Both the position numbers and the translations under genes were made by a program. Below the pieces are notes generated by a model. The model worked only from the letters and a program-made list of their open reading frames with translations, ran no database searches and was not told the DNA's origin. A DNA stretch of 64,000 nt from Calothrix parasitica NIES-267. GTDB lineage: Bacteria > Cyanobacteriota > Cyanobacteriia > Cyanobacteriales > Nostocaceae. The stretch covers positions 6,588,123 to 6,652,122 of the forward strand of contig NZ_AP018227.1 of the NCBI RefSeq assembly GCF_002368095.1, written 5' to 3'. Positions 62,764 to 64,000 of the stretch are shown here, in pieces; the stretch's first letter is position 1; the number at the start of each line of letters is the position of its first letter.

Positions 62764-62943
62764 CGAGATGGAACCTAAAAATAATGGGTAGGCTTGAGAA
62801 ACCATTTAACTTATGCAACACTCAACATTTTATTTCCTAAGTCATGCGGTCAGAGGCTTTAGCAAACCCAAACCCTCTGTCCGCAGGGCCCTTTAAGGAA
62901 ACCCTAACGAAAAGTCTGCCCCTTATTTTTGCGGAACTTGTGA
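62764..62943 (+). ncRNA. Structured RNA-like element, copy B (upstream of ftsZ)
   Basis: The 5' box CGAGATGGAACC (62764-62775) and an A-rich spacer lead to stem arm GGGTAGGCTT (62786-62795). It pairs over ten positions with AAGTCTGCCC (62912-62921), and the 3' box TATTTTTGCGGAACTTG follows. The inner region differs from copy A but carries its own hairpin, GCGGTCAGAGG / CCTCTGTCCGC (62846-62884). The A-U pair in the long stem replaces a G-C pair in copy A. It ends 37 bp before the ftsZ ATG, so it may be a 5'-UTR element or a separate small RNA. Confidence 0.6.
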
Positions 62944-62980
62944 CCCCCAAAAGTCGTTTATCTGAATGCACGTAAATCCA

Positions 62981-64000
62981 ATGACACTTGATAATAACCA
63001 AGGGCTTACCTATAAAAACTCGCAGTCTCCCGGACAGCAAGGAATCTCCCTAGCAGGAATTAGTACCAATAACCCTTTTGGTCATTCTGGGCTAAGTTTG
63101 GGGCAAAATGGCGATAATAACCATTCTCCCGAAGAAAATCCAGTTGGGGATATTATTCCCGGCAGAGTCGCCAATATTAAAGTAATTGGTGTCGGTGGTG
63201 GCGGTGGAAATGCCGTCAACCGCATGATTGCTTCCGATTTGAGTGGAGTAGAATTTTGGTCAATTAACACCGATGCTCAAGCTTTAACCATGGCTGCGGC
63301 TCCTTGTCGCTTGCAAATCGGACAAAAGTTAACACGAGGTCTAGGTGCAGGTGGTAATCCTGCCATCGGTCAAAAAGCAGCAGAAGAATCCAGGGATGAA
63401 ATTGCTACGGCTTTAGAAGGAGCCGATTTAGTATTTATTACCGCTGGAATGGGAGGTGGTACCGGTACTGGTGCAGCATCCGTTGTCGCTGAAGTCGCCA
63501 AGGAAATGGGAGCATTAACGGTTGGTGTAGTTACCCGTCCGTTTGTATTTGAAGGTCGTCGTCGCACCACTCAAGCAGAGCAAGGTGTTGAGGCTTTGAA
63601 AAGTCGGGTAGATACTTTAATCATTATTCCCAATAACAAGCTTTTGGAAGTGATTCCCGAACAAACTCCCGTACAAGAGGCTTTCCGCTATGCAGACGAT
63701 GTATTGCGTCAAGGTGTACAAGGTATATCCGACATCATTACAATTCCCGGTTTGGTAAACGTTGACTTTGCCGACGTGCGAGCAGTAATGGCAGATGCAG
63801 GCTCTGCTCTAATGGGAATCGGTATTGGTTCTGGCAAATCGCGCTCTCGGGAAGCAGCCATCGCCGCTATTTCTTCACCTTTACTAGAATGTTCTATCGA
63901 AGGTGCAAGGGGTGTTGTGTTTAATATTACAGGCGGTAGTGACTTGACTTTACATGAAGTCAATGCTGCGGCTGAAGCAATTTACGAAGTGGTAGATCCC
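62981..64000 (+). CDS. ftsZ: Cell division protein FtsZ (3' end outside window)
   Basis: 340 codons are visible from the ATG at 62981 ([20 protein letters not shown]), which gives the long N-terminal extension usual in Nostocales. An ATG five codons upstream is possible but follows a stop directly. The tubulin/FtsZ GTPase core starts at [19 protein letters not shown]. The GTP-binding glycine loop is [10 protein letters not shown] (about residue 150-160), and the T7 synergy region ([20 protein letters not shown]) is intact. FtsZ polymerises into the division ring. The frame continues past base 64000. Confidence 0.98.
   Translation, partial: MTLDNNQGLTYKNSQSPGQQGISLAGISTNNPFGHSGLSLGQNGDNNHSPEENPVGDIIPGRVANIKVIGVGGGGGNAVNRMIASDLSGVEFWSINTDAQALTMAAAPCRLQIGQKLTRGLGAGGNPAIGQKAAEESRDEIATALEGADLVFITAGMGGGTGTGAASVVAEVAKEMGALTVGVVTRPFVFEGRRRTTQAEQGVEALKSRVDTLIIIPNNKLLEVIPEQTPVQEAFRYADDVLRQGVQGISDIITIPGLVNVDFADVRAVMADAGSALMGIGIGSGKSRSREAAIAAISSPLLECSIEGARGVVFNITGGSDLTLHEVNAAAEAIYEVVDP

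Noticed and set aside
62837-63040. Minus-strand frame over copy B and the ftsZ start
   Set aside because: It overlaps the well-supported ftsZ coding start and the RNA-like element.

Overview
The window is chromosomal DNA of a cyanobacterium, most likely a filamentous, heterocyst-forming member of the Nostocales (Calothrix/Rivularia/Nostoc-like). The evidence is a psbE-F-L-J operon, psbO, psaI, ndhC-K-J, ycf48, rubA, the group-3 sigma factor sigF and a small Mo-nitrogenase C-terminal-type protein. The DNA is AT-rich, spacers carry many short tandem heptanucleotide repeats of the kind known from heterocystous cyanobacteria, and HIP1 octamers occur (for example at 11528, 14368, 22620, 34855 and 45338). 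The species cannot be named from the sequence alone.

Layout. 1-4.2 kb: the end of an ABC exporter, a frameshifted nuclease-like gene, a HicB-like antitoxin and a HEAT-repeat/membrane/NACHT protein whose repeats run upstream of any good start codon. 4.6-10.4 kb: a response regulator divergent from a GAF histidine kinase, the Mo-nitrogenase C-terminal-type protein, queD, two gene remnants, a TerC-family protein and ndk. 10.7-17.4 kb: speA, a TPR-CHAT protein bracketed by identical 77-bp direct repeats, and a sugar nucleotidyltransferase. 17.7-32.6 kb: scpA, LapA-like proteins, an AI-2E-type transporter, pdxH, several envelope or TPR proteins, argB, aroK, an NB-ARC protein and ubiX. 32.8-38.7 kb: a Zam/RNase R-family protein with a degenerate catalytic centre, a 1.4-kb gene-poor stretch, and two related proteins sharing a small C-terminal domain with a MITE-like element between them. 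38.9-43.5 kb: a photosynthesis block of ndhC-K-J (minus) against rubA-ycf48-psbE-F-L-J (plus), then psaI. 43.8-51.2 kb: a long Lys-rich protein, a two-gene lipoprotein unit, sigF and psbO. 52.2-59.7 kb: a 1731-residue TPR/STAND/14xWD40 protein with a P-loop ATPase upstream on the same strand. 61.1-64 kb: ftsQ and the start of ftsZ.

Functionally the window mixes housekeeping (photosystem II assembly, NDH-1, arginine, shikimate and polyamine metabolism, cell division) with conflict or signalling proteins of STAND, NACHT, NB-ARC and CHAT type. The strongest undescribed-looking signal is a pair of related RNA-like elements at 59863-59990 (minus) and 62764-62943 (plus). They share 5' and 3' sequence boxes joined by a 10-bp long-range stem with a compensatory base-pair change. 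One lies in the leader of the P-loop ATPase gene, the other just upstream of ftsZ. All functional calls come from reading motifs; no database search was run.
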